Shown: positions 62,985-64,000 of the stretch, piece by piece
How the letters are laid out: every line of letters begins with the position of its first letter
Numbering within the stretch: the first letter of the stretch is position 1
Source of the DNA: Enterobacter sp. ENT03
Lineage (GTDB): Bacteria > Pseudomonadota > Gammaproteobacteria > Enterobacterales > Enterobacteriaceae
Length of the DNA stretch: 64,000 nucleotides
Reading direction: 5' to 3'
Assembly (NCBI RefSeq): GCF_019218745.1
Contig: NZ_JAHUXA010000002.1
Location: 1 to 64,000 of the forward strand
Notes under the pieces: generated by a model
The model's database searches: none
What the model saw: only the letters and a program-made list of their open reading frames with translations
What the model was told of the DNA's origin: nothing
Position numbers and translations under genes: made by a program

Positions 62985-64000
62985 CCGAACCCGCCCAGAC
63001 CCTTGATCCACTGCGCTTGCCGCTGACAGGCGAGCGCCTGATTGAAGCGTCGGCGGGAACGGGAAAAACCTTCACCATTGCCGCGCTCTATTTGCGACTG
63101 CTGCTGGGCCTCGGTGGCCCGGCGGCCTTTCCACGGCAGTTAAGTGTGGAAGAGCTGCTGGTGGTGACCTTTACCGAAGCGGCTACGGAAGAGTTACGCG
63201 GGCGTATCCGCAGCAATATCCACGAGTTGCGCATCGCCTGCCTGCGCGGTTCTTCTGATAACCCGCTGTATGTCAGCCTGCTTAATGAAATCCCCGACCG
63301 GCAACAAGCCGCCAGTTGGTTGCTGCTCGCCGAGCGTCAAATGGACGAGGCGGCTGTCTTTACCATTCACGGCTTCTGCCAGCGTATGCTGAGCCTCAAT
63401 GCCTTTGAGTCCGGCATGCTGTTTGAACAGCAACTGATCGAAGATGAATCTCTGCTGCGCGCGCAGGCGTGCGCGGATTTCTGGCGTCGTCACTGCTATC
63501 CGCTGCCGCGGGAGATTGCCCAGGTGATCCATGCGTCATGGCAGGGGCCGTTGGATCTGCTGAAATCCATTAATCGCTATTTGCAGGGAGAAGCGCCGGT
63601 GATCAAATCACCGCCGCCGGAAAATGAAACCCTGGCAGAGCGGCATCAGCAGATCATTACGCAAATTAATGACATGAAAGCCCAATGGCTTGCAGCCTGC
63701 GACGAAATCGACGCGGTGATCGAGCCGTCCGGCATTGACCGACGTAAATTCAACCGCGGTAACCAGGGGAAGTGGATCGAGAAGATCACCGCCTGGGCGC
63801 AGGAAGAAACGCGCAGCTATCTGCTGCCGGACGCGCTGGAAAAATTCTCGCAATCGTTTCTGACGTCCCGCACCAAACCCGATGGCGTGGTGCCGGCGCA
63901 CCCGCTGTTTGTCGCCATCGAGGCCTTCCTGGCGCACCCGCTGACGTTAAGCGATCTGGTGCTGGTTAAGGCGATGAAAGAGATCCGCGAAGCCGTAGCG
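62981..64000 (+). CDS. recB: Exodeoxyribonuclease V beta subunit RecB (N-terminal part)
   Basis: The first 340 codons of recB are present; the gene runs out of the window. Walker A EASAGTGKT lies at 22-30 with K29, and VVTFTEAATEELRGR is helicase motif Ia of the UvrD-like superfamily 1 domain. RecB is the 3'-5' helicase and the nuclease of RecBCD. The ATG overlaps the ptrA stop by four bases. No frame break is seen in the visible part. Confidence 0.96.
   Translation, partial: MTEPAQTLDPLRLPLTGERLIEASAGTGKTFTIAALYLRLLLGLGGPAAFPRQLSVEELLVVTFTEAATEELRGRIRSNIHELRIACLRGSSDNPLYVSLLNEIPDRQQAASWLLLAERQMDEAAVFTIHGFCQRMLSLNAFESGMLFEQQLIEDESLLRAQACADFWRRHCYPLPREIAQVIHASWQGPLDLLKSINRYLQGEAPVIKSPPPENETLAERHQQIITQINDMKAQWLAACDEIDAVIEPSGIDRRKFNRGNQGKWIEKITAWAQEETRSYLLPDALEKFSQSFLTSRTKPDGVVPAHPLFVAIEAFLAHPLTLSDLVLVKAMKEIREAVA

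Overview
The window is chromosomal DNA from a member of the Enterobacteriaceae. The right-hand third (omrA-aas-lplT, tas-ygdR-ygdQ-mutH, rppH-ptsP-lgt-thyA-ppdAB-ygdB-ppdC-recC-ptrA-recB) follows the E. coli gene order at about 61-64 min, and many proteins match the E. coli length exactly. The remainder has content that E. coli K-12 lacks: methionine-to-cysteine genes of the Klebsiella mtcBC type, a full oligogalacturonide uptake and breakdown regulon, and a type IVb pilus operon. This suggests the Klebsiella/Enterobacter/Lelliottia/Kosakonia neighbourhood, probably a plant-, soil- or water-associated strain. The species cannot be fixed from the sequence alone.

Layout. 0.1-4 kb: two oxidoreductase genes and a cluster of small YcgZ/YmgA/AriR-type connector proteins. 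4-9.3 kb: mtcBC, divergent from a MetNIQ-type ABC transporter; together they could import methionine and convert homocysteine to cysteine. 9.4-15.4 kb: yqeF, then kdgM, ogl, kduI and kduD. 15.8-28.1 kb: one long plus-strand type IVb pilus operon in the gene order of the Vibrio tcp and ETEC cof clusters. It runs major pilin, large minor pilin, TcpQ-, TcpC-, TcpR-, TcpD- and TcpS-like proteins, ATPase, inner-membrane platform, prepilin peptidase, M23 peptidase and an orphan secreted protein. 28.1-33.1 kb: togMNAB and kdgF, completing the pectin-fragment pathway. 33.2-36.2 kb: racD, lysR, lysA. 36.2-41.5 kb: a beta-glucoside-type island with a LacI regulator, a lone PTS IIC, a GH1 6-phospho-glycosidase, a UxuR-like GntR regulator and a GNAT enzyme. 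41.5-64 kb: galR, a single omrA-type sRNA, and the conserved block ending inside recB.

How it works together. KdgM lets oligogalacturonides through the outer membrane, TogMNAB imports them, Ogl splits them, KdgF opens the unsaturated monomer, and KduI and KduD carry it to 2-keto-3-deoxygluconate. KdgR-type palindromes stand before ogl, kduI, togM and kdgF, and a weaker one before kdgM. The pilus operon sits between the two halves of this regulon, is lower in G+C by eye, and has its own promoter and terminator, so it looks like an insertion. Repeats are all small: REP/BIME arrays, an internally deleted ERIC, and a 141-bp long-palindrome element between metI and metQ. I see no transposase, integrase, tRNA, rRNA, CRISPR array or phage gene.
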